Assembly (NCBI GenBank): GCA_947387575.1
Contig: CANDOC010000001.1
Span: forward strand, 434,001-498,000
Direction: 5' to 3'
DNA length: 64,000 bases
Source of the DNA: Spongorhabdus nitratireducens
Lineage (GTDB): Bacteria; Pseudomonadota; Gammaproteobacteria; Pseudomonadales; Endozoicomonadaceae
Both the position numbers and the translations under genes were made by a program. This document shows, in pieces, positions 42,519 through 51,872 of the stretch (positions are counted from its first letter, which is position 1; every line of letters starts with the position of its first letter). A model generated the notes under the pieces. The model had not been told where the DNA came from, searched no databases, and saw nothing but the letters and a program-made list of their open reading frames with translations.

Positions 42519-42554
42519 AGGATTGAGCGCGACAGCCTCGTTGCACTCAATCCT
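42519..42554. terminator. Hairpin between the NTF2-like gene and xthA
   Basis: AGGATTGAG at 42519-42527 pairs with CTCAATCCT at 42546-42554 with an 18-base loop between two convergent genes. No strong T run is seen. Confidence 0.5.
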
Positions 42555-42567
42555 GTATCTACCCATG

Positions 42568-43380
42568 TTAAAGAGTAATTTCCGTCCAGATCGGCGCGTG
42601 ATCTGAAGGTTTTTCCATACCACGGACCTTATAGTCAACACCGGCATCAACGCAGCTGTCTTTCAGGGCATCAGACAGCAGAATATGATCGATTCTTAAT
42701 CCCCGCTTCGGTTCCCGTTCAAATCCGCGGCTGCGATAATCAAACCAGCTGAATTCATCGTTCTTATCCGGATAGTGCAACCGGTAGCTGTCGTGCAGTC
42801 CCCAGCCCAGTAACTTCTGATACCACTCTCGCTCTTCCGGCAGGAAACTGCATTTGCCGGTTTTCAGCCAGCGTTTGGCATTGTCCGGACCGATACCGAT
42901 ATCGTTGTCCTGGGGTGAAATATTGAAATCACCCATCACCACAACTCTGTCGTTCGGAGTAAAGTTGGTTTCCAGATATTGCTGGAGGTCAGCATAAAAT
43001 TTTGTTTTGGCCGGAAACTTGGTTTCATGCTCACGGTTTTCGCCCTGGGGAAAATAACCGTTGATAACGGTCAGTTTGCCCTGTGCCGTTTCGAATTCAC
43101 CAATAATCATTCGTCGCTGGCTGTCCGGTGCATCGCCGGGAAAACCACGTTCGACTTTTACCGGCTTCTGGCGACACAGCAGCGCAACACCGTAGTGAGT
43201 TTTCTGGCCATAGAAATAGGGTTCATACCCCATTTCCTGCAGGGCTTCGACCGGAAAATCATCATCCGTGACCTTGCTTTCCTGGATACCGATAATATCC
43301 GGCGCATGCGTATCTGTCAGAGCCTGCAACTGGTGGAAACGAACCCGAATGCCGTTGGTATTAAAAGAGACAAGTTTCAT
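42568..43380 (-). CDS. xthA: Exodeoxyribonuclease III
   Basis: The 270-residue protein is exonuclease III of the AP-endonuclease family: MKLVSFNTNGIRVRFHQL, IIGIQESKVTDDDFP with the metal-binding Glu, YGVALLCR, VVMGDFNISPQDNDIGI with Asp and Asn of the active site, and SDHAPIWTEI with the catalytic Asp-His. It repairs abasic sites and removes 3' blocks. It is a single gene between convergent and divergent neighbours. The length fits the family. Confidence 0.95.
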   Translation of the reverse strand: MKLVSFNTNGIRVRFHQLQALTDTHAPDIIGIQESKVTDDDFPVEALQEMGYEPYFYGQKTHYGVALLCRQKPVKVERGFPGDAPDSQRRMIIGEFETAQGKLTVINGYFPQGENREHETKFPAKTKFYADLQQYLETNFTPNDRVVVMGDFNISPQDNDIGIGPDNAKRWLKTGKCSFLPEEREWYQKLLGWGLHDSYRLHYPDKNDEFSWFDYRSRGFEREPKRGLRIDHILLSDALKDSCVDAGVDYKVRGMEKPSDHAPIWTEITL

Positions 43381-43591
43381 CCGTATTCTCTGTATCGCGA
43401 AACCGGGAAGGGGAGAGCAGGTTAATCACTATAAGGGGTAGGGTAGTCGGGGTGCAATGTGTTTGATGGACATATCTGTCCTGCACCTACGATTCAGTAC
43501 CATCGATCTGGTAATATGCAGTCACTTTAATTCGTGAACGAATAACTCTTTACAGAGTATAAAGAGCCAATAACAAACAGGAAGTATTGCC

Positions 43592-43987
43592 ATGCACAAA
43601 AGATTATTGCCAATGGTTCTGGGTGTCGCTCTGCTTACAGGTTGCAGCGCGGTCAATACCAAGTCAGCAATTGCTAATCCCGGCGGGGAGCCGACAGTTC
43701 TGGTGGTCGAGAACAATGCACTACTGGCCAGTCGGCTGGAAGTTGTCAATGTCCAAATGACCAGCACCGGTTATCCCGTCAAAGCCCAGGCTGAGCTGCG
43801 TAATCGTTGGGTATTTGAACTGGATTTTGCCTACCGTTTCCAGTGGTTTGATAAAGACGGTTTTGAAGTAACGTCCTGGCAGCGCCCCTGGACCCGGATT
43901 GTACTGGCCGGGGGAGAGCGTAAATATGTGCAGGCCGTTGCACCGAAGCCGGAGGCGGTTTCTTTCAAGATTCAGGTTTCGGAATAA
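43592..43987 (+). CDS. YcfL-like lipoprotein (DUF1425)
   Basis: The 131-residue protein has a lipoprotein signal (MVLGVALLTGCSA, lipobox LTGC) and the YcfL pattern: LVVENNALLASRLEVVNVQM, AQAELRNRWVFELDFAYRFQ and TSWQRPWTRIVLAGGERKYV. The family is linked to the peptidoglycan-associated envelope; its exact role is unknown. AGGAAG precedes the ATG. The gene is followed by a 199-base gap that holds a possible Fur site and the TonB receptor start. Confidence 0.85.
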   Translation: MHKRLLPMVLGVALLTGCSAVNTKSAIANPGGEPTVLVVENNALLASRLEVVNVQMTSTGYPVKAQAELRNRWVFELDFAYRFQWFDKDGFEVTSWQRPWTRIVLAGGERKYVQAVAPKPEAVSFKIQVSE

Positions 43988-44069
43988 CGTAGAACAACTG
44001 AAACATACAGAATGGCATAGCGATCAAGGTATCAATATCTATTCATTGGATGTCGATACCTATGTCAAT

Positions 44070-44090
44070 CTAATTGATAATGATTCGCGT
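44070..44090 (+). promoter_or_regulatory. Possible Fur box of the TonB receptor gene
   Basis: CTAATTGATAATGATTCGCG lies about 100 bases before the receptor start. GATAATGATT matches the Fur box core; the remaining half is weaker. Iron control is common for such receptors. Confidence 0.45.
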
Positions 44091-44186
44091 TTGTGTATAC
44101 TTGCGCCGTCTTATAGGAGTGGCTTGTCAGCCATTATTCATGTGGCTGACAAACCGGGCAAAACACACAACCGGTCATTCAATCCA

Positions 44187-46136
44187 ATGCAATTCAACAA
44201 GCTGTCTCTCTGTATCGGGCTTTCTATAGCTCTTGCCAATACGACATATGCTGGCAGTTCCGATAAACAAACCCCTCTACAGCTGCAACCTGTCGTTGTT
44301 ACAGCCACCAAAACCGAAGCCAACCTGGTCGATATTCCCCAGTCTGTATCTGTTATGACAGATGAACAGATCAGTGAAATGAGTCCTGACAGTGTCTATG
44401 AGGTGCTGGAATGGATGCCCGGTGTCAGTATCAGCTCTTCCAACCCCTATTATGCCCAGCCTTCGGTGCGCGGTTTAAGCGGCGCCCGGGTGGTAATCAA
44501 TATAGATGGCCTGAACCAGACCATGGACAGCACCAAGGGCATGGAATTATCACCTTTCAACATTGATCCGTTCCTGATCAAACAGGTTGAAGTCCAGAAA
44601 GGTGCATCGTCGGTTCTCTACGGCTCCGGTGGTCTGGGAGGTGTTATTGCCCTGAAAACCAAAACCGTGGATGACCTGCTGCAGCCAGGACAAAGTGTCG
44701 GTGGTTTTGTCCGGTCCCAGTTCGGTGATTTGTATGATTCGCTGCAAACGACAGCCGGTGCCTATGGTCGTACCGATAAGGGTGAATTTGACTGGCTGGT
44801 GACAGGCACCAAATATCGTGATGACCGGGGCCAGAACGGCAGCTCCAGCAAGAATGACAACCACAAGTTCAGCAGTACCTTTGGCTGGAACCCGGATGCA
44901 GACCAGCGTCTGGCACTCAAACTGGAGATGGGGAAACGGGATTATATCAACAAGACCCTTGTTAACCCCGACAAGGCCGAGGATAAACGGGCGCAGTTAA
45001 ATTACGACCTGAAACGCGGTGACCATATCAACCTGAAAGCATTGCTGGGTTACAGCGAACAGGAACGCAAGGCTTCCATGGTGAATGCCAGTGCCGGCCA
45101 GCAGGATACCGATGTCAAACGTATCCAGTTTGATCTGCAAAACAGCCATTTTCTGGTGCTGGGACCGACCGATCATGAAGTAACTTACGGGGCTAACGGC
45201 TATCAGGTCGAGCAGAAAGGAACCGTTAACGGCAAAGCTGACAGTTTTATTAAACCTGAAGGCAAGCGCAGAGAAACAGCGCTGTTCCTGCAGGATCGTA
45301 TCGACTGGTCCGATTTTACCTTCATTGCAGCAGTGCGCCAGAACCAGTACAGAATGACCTCATCGGCTAATGGTGATGTAAAGCGGAATGACCTGCTGCC
45401 CAGTGCCGGTGTGACCTACCGGGCGACAGACTGGTTGTCTTTGCATGCGAATTATTCTGAAGATTTTCGTGCGCCAACGGTTGATGAACTCTATACCACC
45501 AAACGTTATGACAACGCGCCGATTGACATCATTGCCAACCCCAACCTGAAGCCGGAAACCAGCAAGAACAAGGAGTACGGCTTGACTCTGCATCATGCCG
45601 GCCTGTTCACAGTCAGTGATGAGGTGCTATTGAGAGCGACCTACTTTGATCAGGATATCAAGGATATGATCACTGTCGCCTTTCTGCGGGTCAACCCGGA
45701 TACCAATCGTCGCGAGTTTGGTTCCATCAACAAGGCTTCGGTCAACAGAACAGGATTTGAGGTTGAAGCGCAGTATCGTTATGAGCAGGTGTCATTTGCC
45801 GTTGCAGCAGACAGCGTGAAGGAAAAAGACAAGATTACCGGCGATACCGATGATCACCCGGATACCCTGAAACTGAAACTGACCTACAGCTTGCCTCAAT
45901 ATGCCATGAAAATGAGCTGGCTGGGCCGTGCAGCAGAGCGTAACAAGCGCAATAAAACCGAATATGCCGGTTATATGACTCATGACTTCCGGGTAGTCAT
46001 GAACGATGTGGCTGCGATCAAAGGCACTGAGGTCAGCTTTGCATTGAACAATGCATTTAACAGGGAGTACCGAACCAATTACGGTGCAACCGGTGAAAAG
46101 CGCAATTTCCATGTCGGACTGGCTTATAAATTCTGA
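44187..46136 (+). CDS. TonB-dependent receptor, haemoglobin/haem receptor type
   Basis: The protein has 649 residues from the ATG at 44187, which starts a signal peptide (LCIGLSIALANTTYA). It is followed by a TonB-box-like stretch (PVVVTATKTEANLVD), a plug domain (SVSVMTDEQIS to about residue 150) with the GASSVLYGSGGLGGVIALKT motif, and a 22-strand barrel ending GEKRNFHVGLAYKF with a terminal Phe. The plug and DLLQPG motif resemble the haemoglobin/transferrin/lactoferrin receptor group. The frame also runs upstream to 43899 but overlaps the ycfL-like gene. A possible Fur box lies upstream. Confidence 0.88.
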   Translation: MQFNKLSLCIGLSIALANTTYAGSSDKQTPLQLQPVVVTATKTEANLVDIPQSVSVMTDEQISEMSPDSVYEVLEWMPGVSISSSNPYYAQPSVRGLSGARVVINIDGLNQTMDSTKGMELSPFNIDPFLIKQVEVQKGASSVLYGSGGLGGVIALKTKTVDDLLQPGQSVGGFVRSQFGDLYDSLQTTAGAYGRTDKGEFDWLVTGTKYRDDRGQNGSSSKNDNHKFSSTFGWNPDADQRLALKLEMGKRDYINKTLVNPDKAEDKRAQLNYDLKRGDHINLKALLGYSEQERKASMVNASAGQQDTDVKRIQFDLQNSHFLVLGPTDHEVTYGANGYQVEQKGTVNGKADSFIKPEGKRRETALFLQDRIDWSDFTFIAAVRQNQYRMTSSANGDVKRNDLLPSAGVTYRATDWLSLHANYSEDFRAPTVDELYTTKRYDNAPIDIIANPNLKPETSKNKEYGLTLHHAGLFTVSDEVLLRATYFDQDIKDMITVAFLRVNPDTNRREFGSINKASVNRTGFEVEAQYRYEQVSFAVAADSVKEKDKITGDTDDHPDTLKLKLTYSLPQYAMKMSWLGRAAERNKRNKTEYAGYMTHDFRVVMNDVAAIKGTEVSFALNNAFNREYRTNYGATGEKRNFHVGLAYKF

Positions 46137-46169
46137 CCTGACCCGACTGTTATAACCCTTCTCCAGATC

Positions 46170-46199
46170 GCTGGTGGCTGATTTAACCCGGCCACCAGC
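46170..46199 (+). terminator. Terminator after the TonB receptor gene
   Basis: GCTGGTGGC and GCCACCAGC form a perfect 9-bp stem around a 12-base loop, 33 bases after the receptor stop. Confidence 0.55.
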
Positions 46200-46217
46200 C
46201 CTTCAGTATTCAAGCAA

Positions 46218-47873
46218 ATGAAGCGTATCAAAACTTTCTTGGCACTGGCGGCACCCTATTGGAAAAGCCGGCAGGGACGTATTGGCTGGTTGCTGCTGCT
46301 GACCACCTGCACACTGCAGGGTCTGGTGACCTACAGCAGTGTTAAATTCGCTGAATGGAACAGCACTTTTTACGATGCACTGGAAAGCAGGGATCCTTCC
46401 CGGATTTTTGAGCAGGTCATCTATTTCGTGCTGCTGCTGTCATTTATGTCGATTGTGAATGTCAACCAGGGTTACTTTCTGGAATGGCTGAAACTGCACT
46501 GGCGACGCTGGATGAATCAGCATACGACAAGGAACTGGCTGTCACAGAACCGGTTTTATCATCTGCGTCAGCAACAGGATGTCGATAATATTGATCAGCG
46601 TATCAGTGAAGATATTCGACTGTTTATCAATGATGCGCTGGGTCTTGGCTTCAGCTGCCTCAGTGCGGTGCTAAGTGTTGGCAGTTTTTCGGTGGTGCTA
46701 TGGCAATTATCCGGTTCGCTGGACTTTGAATATGCCGGCGCGGCCTACAGTATTCCCGGTTATTTGCTGTTTGGTGCCATTCTGTATGCGCTGATCGGTT
46801 TTCTGTTTGCCCGGGTTGTAGGCCGCAAGATTCGCCCTCTGAGCTGGAAAAACCAGAAAGCGGAAGCTGACTACCGTGGTCATATTATGCGGATTACCGA
46901 GCATAATGAGGCCATCGCCTTTGCCAACGGGGCTGATCGTGAACACCTGTCTTTAAAAAACTACTTCTCCACGGTCTACAGCAATTCCAAGGATCTGTTG
47001 AAAGAAAAGCGCCGTTTTAATCTTTATACCCTGTTTTATGGCCAGACCATGCTGGTTGCACCACTGGTGTTGTCCATGCCCCGTTATCTGTCAGGTGCCC
47101 TGAGTCTGGGTGATCTTATGCAACTGCGGATAGCGTTCTCGCAGGTTGTTGGTTCACTCAGCTGGTTTACCGATCACTACGCTTCGATCATGGAGTGGTT
47201 TGCCACCATGGATCGTTTAGCTGAAGTACTGGAAAAAGTGGAGAATACCGGTGCGGAGTCCCGGATTAACTATCAGTCCGGCCAGAATGCCATTGAAGTG
47301 AAGGATCTGACCCTGTTCAAACCGGACGGAGACCACTTGCTCAGTCTGGGACAGTGGAGCCTTGGCAAAGGGGAGCGCTATCACTTGAGCAGTCAGTCCG
47401 GTTCCGGCAAAACATCCCTGATCAAGGCTCTGAAAGGCTTATGGCACAATGCCTATGGTGAGGTGAGGGCGCCTGACGATATTCTGGTGTTATCCCAGCG
47501 GGACTTTATTCCCTATGGCTGCCTTAAAACGGCAATGACTTACCCCCACGATCCAGAACAGTTCACGGCCGGGCAATATCAACAGGCCCTGAATCGTGTC
47601 GGGCTGGACAGTCTGGCTGACAAACTCCATTTACAGCAAAACTGGCATCAACTGTTGTCTGGCGGTGAACGACAGCGACTGGTACTGGCCCGCTGTTTCC
47701 TGCTGCAACCTGACTGGTTGATTCTGGATGAATCATTGTCAGCAATTGATGAAACCAGTGGTCGCAAGATTGTAGAAAAACTGGTGGACGATCTGCCACA
47801 TACCGGGATGTTGTGTATCTCCCATTCAGGCTGGACCCGGCAGTATTTTGGCAAGTCGCTCAGTATCAGTTAG
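46218..47873 (+). CDS. ABC transporter, fused permease-ATPase (YddA/SbmA-BacA type)
   Basis: The 551-residue protein has an N-terminal membrane domain of about six segments with the SbmA/BacA-like pattern KFAEWNSTFYDALESRDPSR and WLKLHWRRWMNQHTTRNWLS. The C-terminal ATPase has Walker A SSQSGSGKTSLIKALKG, signature LSGGERQRLVLARC and Walker B LILDESLSAID. Members move peptides, vitamins or very long acyl chains. Position after the haem receptor is suggestive but not proof of a shared role. It is followed at 9 bases by a methyltransferase gene. Confidence 0.88.
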   Translation: MKRIKTFLALAAPYWKSRQGRIGWLLLLTTCTLQGLVTYSSVKFAEWNSTFYDALESRDPSRIFEQVIYFVLLLSFMSIVNVNQGYFLEWLKLHWRRWMNQHTTRNWLSQNRFYHLRQQQDVDNIDQRISEDIRLFINDALGLGFSCLSAVLSVGSFSVVLWQLSGSLDFEYAGAAYSIPGYLLFGAILYALIGFLFARVVGRKIRPLSWKNQKAEADYRGHIMRITEHNEAIAFANGADREHLSLKNYFSTVYSNSKDLLKEKRRFNLYTLFYGQTMLVAPLVLSMPRYLSGALSLGDLMQLRIAFSQVVGSLSWFTDHYASIMEWFATMDRLAEVLEKVENTGAESRINYQSGQNAIEVKDLTLFKPDGDHLLSLGQWSLGKGERYHLSSQSGSGKTSLIKALKGLWHNAYGEVRAPDDILVLSQRDFIPYGCLKTAMTYPHDPEQFTAGQYQQALNRVGLDSLADKLHLQQNWHQLLSGGERQRLVLARCFLLQPDWLILDESLSAIDETSGRKIVEKLVDDLPHTGMLCISHSGWTRQYFGKSLSIS

Positions 47874-47882
47874 GAATAGATT

Positions 47883-48527
47883 ATGTCGTCTCGAAAACAG
47901 CTATCCGATCTGGATTTCAGGCATGTCAGCCTGTATTCCGAAACGTTGATCAATGAACAGTTGTACAATGCGTACAGCCTTATAGCCAAAGATCGCAACC
48001 TTGATGAGCTGGTGTTTCTTGATGCTGGCTGTGGCAGGGGACAATTGACGCGTGAACTTGCTGATCTTGTTTCCCGGCCCGAACAGGTTCTGGGTTGTGA
48101 TATTGACAGGGATTGCATTGAATTCAGCCGGAAAATGAACCCGGCAATACAGTATTTTCAGCATGACCTGTTGCAGCCATTACCTGAGCAGCAAAAATTT
48201 GATGTGATTTTTCTGACAACGGCACTGGCCCAGTTTTCTCACCAGGATCAGCAGCAAGTCCTGAACAACCTTGAAGCCTGTCTGAATCCGGGCGGCTACT
48301 TTTTTATTCTGGATGTTAATTCAGACCGAACCGGGGCGATGTTCAGCCAGCTGAAGCAGACAAAAGAGTATGCGGTTATTTATAACCGGAAGCTTGCCCG
48401 GTCTTTATTGGGCATCAAGCCCGCGGTGATGTTGGCCGGACGTGTCCCGTTCCTGTTTCTGCGCCTGATGGAAGCTATTGTGCCCGGAAGAAATATGCTT
48501 CAGTTGCTTGTTGTACAAAAAACATAG
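47883..48527 (+). CDS. Class I SAM-dependent methyltransferase
   Basis: The 214-residue protein shows motif I VFLDAGCGRGQLTRELADL, motif II VLGCDIDRDCIEFS and the late block CLNPGGYFFILDVNSD. The acceptor is unknown. AGGA precedes the ATG, and only 9 bases separate it from the ABC transporter stop, so it may be part of the same operon. A hairpin follows. Confidence 0.82.
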   Translation: MSSRKQLSDLDFRHVSLYSETLINEQLYNAYSLIAKDRNLDELVFLDAGCGRGQLTRELADLVSRPEQVLGCDIDRDCIEFSRKMNPAIQYFQHDLLQPLPEQQKFDVIFLTTALAQFSHQDQQQVLNNLEACLNPGGYFFILDVNSDRTGAMFSQLKQTKEYAVIYNRKLARSLLGIKPAVMLAGRVPFLFLRLMEAIVPGRNMLQLLVVQKT

Positions 48528-48552
48528 CCATTACAAGCATTACTTTGTGATA

Positions 48553-48573
48553 TCGGGCATATTTTTTGCCCGA
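48553..48573 (+). terminator. Hairpin after the methyltransferase gene
   Basis: TCGGGCA and TGCCCGA pair perfectly around a TATTTTT loop, 25 bases after the stop. There is no downstream T run. Confidence 0.4.
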
Positions 48574-48629
48574 CGAGTCTGGTATACAGGGCAGCTGTTG
48601 AAAGTTGCCCTGGAAAACCGGCTGTTCCG

Positions 48630-49115
48630 ATGCTTGAGTTCAGATCCATATCACCACAGCAGGCTCCCCTTGAGCTGCTGCTTGAAGCGGACCCGTCAGA
48701 AGCCTGCATCCGTAGCTATCTGGCAGATAGCGGGTGCTTTGCTGCCTTCTCCAATCAGGATATTGTTGGTGTTTGTGTCGTCAAACAACAATCCCCGGCA
48801 TCGGCGGAGTTATTCAATATCGCTGTATCGCCCCGGTGCCAGTCGGGTGGTATTGGCAGCAGACTACTGCAGCATGTTCTCCTGAGTTTGAAATCCAGAG
48901 GAATAAATTCAGTAGAACTGGGTACCGGTACTTTTGGATATCAGCTGACGTTTTATCAGCGGCTGGGGTTTCGGGCTACCGCTGTTATCCGCAACTTTTT
49001 TCTGGATCACTATGATTTTCCGGTGATGGAAAACGGTATTCAGCATAAAGATATGCTGCGTCTGGAATGTGATCTTGGGCAGCTGGAAAATACCTACAGT
49101 ACAGGCGAGGGTTAA
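48630..49115 (+). CDS. GNAT N-acetyltransferase
   Basis: A 161-residue single-domain GNAT: VGVCVVKQQSPASAELFNIA, VSPRCQSGGIGSRLLQHVL with the S-G-G-I-G-S CoA loop and TFGYQLTFYQRLGFRATAVI. The substrate is unknown. It is followed after 3 bases by the VanZ-like gene, so both probably share a transcript. The ribosome site is weak. Confidence 0.82.
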   Translation: MLEFRSISPQQAPLELLLEADPSEACIRSYLADSGCFAAFSNQDIVGVCVVKQQSPASAELFNIAVSPRCQSGGIGSRLLQHVLLSLKSRGINSVELGTGTFGYQLTFYQRLGFRATAVIRNFFLDHYDFPVMENGIQHKDMLRLECDLGQLENTYSTGEG

Positions 49116-49118
49116 CAA

Positions 49119-49574
49119 GTGACAGACCTTTCCACCAACCCCGACCATTTCAAGCCTGGCCGCACAATACGTTTTCTTACCTTGGGTTTTCTGTTGTTTC
49201 TCGCCTGGGTTATTTATCTGGCCGACACCGGGGGCAAGCTCTATATCATGGACCTGGTGCGATCAATTCCGTATGGGGACAAGCTCGGACATTTTGCACT
49301 GTTTGGTCTGCTGACCCTGGGGGCTAATCTTTCGATGGGGTGCCGCCGCTGGACAGTGCCTGGAAAGATATGGTTCGGCCGGCTCCGGCTGTATCGGGGC
49401 GCAACGATTGTGACAATTGCAGTGGTGCTGGAAGAGTGCAGCCAGTACTTTCTTCCGCGGCGTACATTTGATCTGGGTGATTTGGCAGCTGATATGGCCG
49501 GTATTTTATTGTTTTGTTTGATTACAAAATGGTTTGTCCGACTTCGACAGGGAGCCGGGGCTGTTCCGGTATAG
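49119..49574 (+). CDS. VanZ-like membrane protein
   Basis: This 151-residue protein has about four membrane segments and the VanZ-like pattern IPYGDKLGHFALFGLLTLGA followed by the later Glu-rich block AVVLEECSQYFLPRRTFDLG and DLAADMAGILLFCLI. VanZ-type proteins are linked to envelope stress or glycopeptide response in other bacteria; function here is unknown. The start is GTG, 3 bases after the GNAT stop. A bidirectional terminator follows. Confidence 0.8.
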   Translation: MTDLSTNPDHFKPGRTIRFLTLGFLLFLAWVIYLADTGGKLYIMDLVRSIPYGDKLGHFALFGLLTLGANLSMGCRRWTVPGKIWFGRLRLYRGATIVTIAVVLEECSQYFLPRRTFDLGDLAADMAGILLFCLITKWFVRLRQGAGAVPV

Positions 49575-49590
49575 TGTGTAGTTATTGGTG

Positions 49591-49619
49591 AGATAGCAGG
49601 CAACACTTGCCTGCTATCT
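49591..49619. terminator. Bidirectional terminator hairpin
   Basis: AGATAGCAGGCAA and TTGCCTGCTATCT pair around a short loop in the gap between the convergent VanZ-like and PepSY genes. Confidence 0.65.
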
Positions 49620-49644
49620 GTTATCCAAACTTATTTCTCTGCCT

Positions 49645-50415
49645 TTAGCTGGCAACAGCTTGCTGTTTCTGGTTTCTAACCTGTGTTTGTTTGCCCCGCC
49701 GTTTATATTTGCGACGCAAGTCATCAACTGTCAGAACAACCCCGCTAAACAGGAAAATCAGTGACAGGACAGTAAAGAACTTCAGCAGGCTATTGTTGAA
49801 ATTCTCGCCTTCCCAGTAATCCATAATATGCAGCCGCCACAGGGCGTCATAGAAAACCCAGAAGTCATTACGGGCTTTCAGATAGCGTCCGGTTTCAGGA
49901 TCAAAATACAGCCGGGTTCCCACCCAGTCATCGAAACTGGCCAGCCAGACATTGCGGCGGCCGTATAATTCATCAACCAGCCCCAATATTCGGGGCTCAG
50001 CCTTTTCAACCAGTTGCACCTCAACACTGGCATTACCGCTATAAATTGACCTGGCGTAGTCAGAAATCTGCTGCTGGTCCGGACGCGTAGCCGGTGCGCC
50101 CTGAGTTAAATTAATCCAGAGGGTTTCATCACTGTAACTTATCTTCAGCAGTGGTCCCTGGGCGCTGTTCAGGGTTGTAACGGCTTCAGGTGCTCCCCGG
50201 CCTTCGGTTGCATGGATGGCCTGTTGCAGCCAGTTACCGGGCAGATCCTGAGCGATATTTTTATTGACGAAGTCACCGCTTTTTATAATCGGATTAAACG
50301 GCACCAACGCAAAGAATACGCCGCCCACAATCCATGCCATAAACTGTATCCCCACCAGCCAGGCTATAACGCGGTGAGCCTTGCGGGCAAGACGAGTCAG
50401 GTTGTTTCGAGCCAT
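49645..50415 (-). CDS. PepSY-domain membrane protein
   Basis: The protein (256 residues from the ATG at 50415) has an N-terminal membrane segment (VIAWLVGIQFMAWIVGGVFF), a periplasmic part with PepSY-like pattern (DRP-QQISDYARSIYSGNASVE and the related VGTRLYFDPETGRYLKARND) and a C-terminal segment (LLKFFTVLSLIFLFSGVVLT). Such proteins sit beside flavin or iron reductases in other bacteria, but no partner is here. GGAG lies 6 bases before this ATG, so it is preferred over the longer frame to 50499. Confidence 0.8.
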   Translation of the reverse strand: MARNNLTRLARKAHRVIAWLVGIQFMAWIVGGVFFALVPFNPIIKSGDFVNKNIAQDLPGNWLQQAIHATEGRGAPEAVTTLNSAQGPLLKISYSDETLWINLTQGAPATRPDQQQISDYARSIYSGNASVEVQLVEKAEPRILGLVDELYGRRNVWLASFDDWVGTRLYFDPETGRYLKARNDFWVFYDALWRLHIMDYWEGENFNNSLLKFFTVLSLIFLFSGVVLTVDDLRRKYKRRGKQTQVRNQKQQAVAS

Positions 50416-50597
50416 TACTACTCCTTTATTCTGGTCTGGCTGAATACGGCGGATTATATCCAGATGAGTTGCATCTTTTGCTGTGGCAAATTGTCGCAAG
50501 ATTTGTCTCGATGGAATCAGATAGAATGGCTGCTTATGATCACTTAAGTGTTTGATCCCGGAAGGAAAAGCCTGTCCGGCGGATGTAAGTTACGGCT

Positions 50598-51872
50598 ATG
50601 CCTCTATCGAAAACGATTGAACAAAAAAATCTGAACAGTCTGAATAATATCCGTTTGATTATCCTGCTGACGGAACTGGCCGGACTGGTATTTGCCTCCC
50701 TGTATTTCACCGAAATCCAGCTGAACTGGGCACCGTTACTGATTGTGTCCGGGACCGGCTTGCTACTGATCAGTTATACTTTCTTCAACAGTCGCCACCA
50801 GAGAGGTATTTCCTACCCCCGACTGTTCAAACAGTTATTGGCAGATATTATGCTGCAGACCCTGTTTTTCTACTGGTGCGGCGGTTACACCAACCCGTTT
50901 ATCTTTGTCTATCTGGTCACGGTTGCTATTAGTGCTGCACTGCTGCCGGTCAAGCAACGCTGGCTGATTACCACCCTCTGCATCGTTTGTTACACCTTGC
51001 TGCAGAAGTGGTATCACCCACTGGTTGATTCCCATAGCGCTCATAACTCCTTGCAACCGATGTTTATTATGCATCTGGCGGGTATGTGGCTGACGTTCAG
51101 TGTTTGTGCCTGTCTTGTTACCGGTGTTGTGGCCCGGATGGCTGATACTGTCAGAGCTCACAAGGCCGAGATCACAGCCAGCCGGGAGCAGTTATTACGA
51201 AACGAGAGAATACTGGCGGTCGCCACTACGGCGGCAGGTGCAGCGCATGAGCTGGGCACACCGTTATCAACCATGAGTGTACTGTTGGGCGAGATGGCAG
51301 AAGACGGTGATGCTTCTACCCAGTTGAAAGACGATATTCGCCTGCTGGGTTCGCAGGTTAACCTGTGCAAGGAACGGCTAAATAAAATCGTCCAGTCAAG
51401 CCGTAATCAGGATACCCATATCGTCCCGGCCCGGGACTTTATCCTGTCCCTGCTGGATGAGTGGCAACTGATGCGTCCGGAAATTCCTGTCGGGTTTGAT
51501 TATTCAGCCAGTTCTGTCTGCCAGATTGAAACCGATCAGTCGCTGACGATGGCAATGATCAACCTGCTGGATAATGCCGCTGATGCCAGCCCTGACTTTG
51601 TAAAGCTGGGTATTCTGCAGCGGCAGGATAGCGTAGTTCTGCAAATAGAAGACCGTGGGCCAGGTATTGATCAGGAAATAGCCCGTCATCCGGGCATAAC
51701 CACTTTCTCAACCAAAAAAGATGGTATGGGTCTTGGATTGCAACTTAGTGTCGCAACGATTGAACGATTAAATGGCACTGTACATATATATAGTGCCCGA
51801 TCCGAGTGTGGTGAAAAACCTGCAGGTACCATAACCGAAGTAAGATTTCCGGAGATTTCCAGTTGTGTCTGA
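50598..51872 (+). CDS. regB: Redox-sensing histidine kinase, RegB/PrrB/RoxS type
   Basis: The 424-residue kinase has about six N-terminal membrane segments with the quinone-binding heptad GGYTNPF at residues 95-101. The dimerisation domain has AGAAHELGTPLSTMS with phospho-acceptor His218, and a Cys at 258 (SQVNLCKERL) that matches the redox Cys of RegB. The ATPase domain has NLLDNAADASPD, EDRGPGI and KDGMGLGLQLSVATIER. RegB senses the quinone pool or oxygen and controls respiration and redox genes. The stop overlaps the start of its response regulator by 8 bases. Confidence 0.93.
   Translation: MPLSKTIEQKNLNSLNNIRLIILLTELAGLVFASLYFTEIQLNWAPLLIVSGTGLLLISYTFFNSRHQRGISYPRLFKQLLADIMLQTLFFYWCGGYTNPFIFVYLVTVAISAALLPVKQRWLITTLCIVCYTLLQKWYHPLVDSHSAHNSLQPMFIMHLAGMWLTFSVCACLVTGVVARMADTVRAHKAEITASREQLLRNERILAVATTAAGAAHELGTPLSTMSVLLGEMAEDGDASTQLKDDIRLLGSQVNLCKERLNKIVQSSRNQDTHIVPARDFILSLLDEWQLMRPEIPVGFDYSASSVCQIETDQSLTMAMINLLDNAADASPDFVKLGILQRQDSVVLQIEDRGPGIDQEIARHPGITTFSTKKDGMGLGLQLSVATIERLNGTVHIYSARSECGEKPAGTITEVRFPEISSCV

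Noticed and set aside
43899-44186. 96-residue extension of the TonB receptor
   Set aside because: It overlaps the ycfL-like gene in another frame and would place the signal peptide internally.
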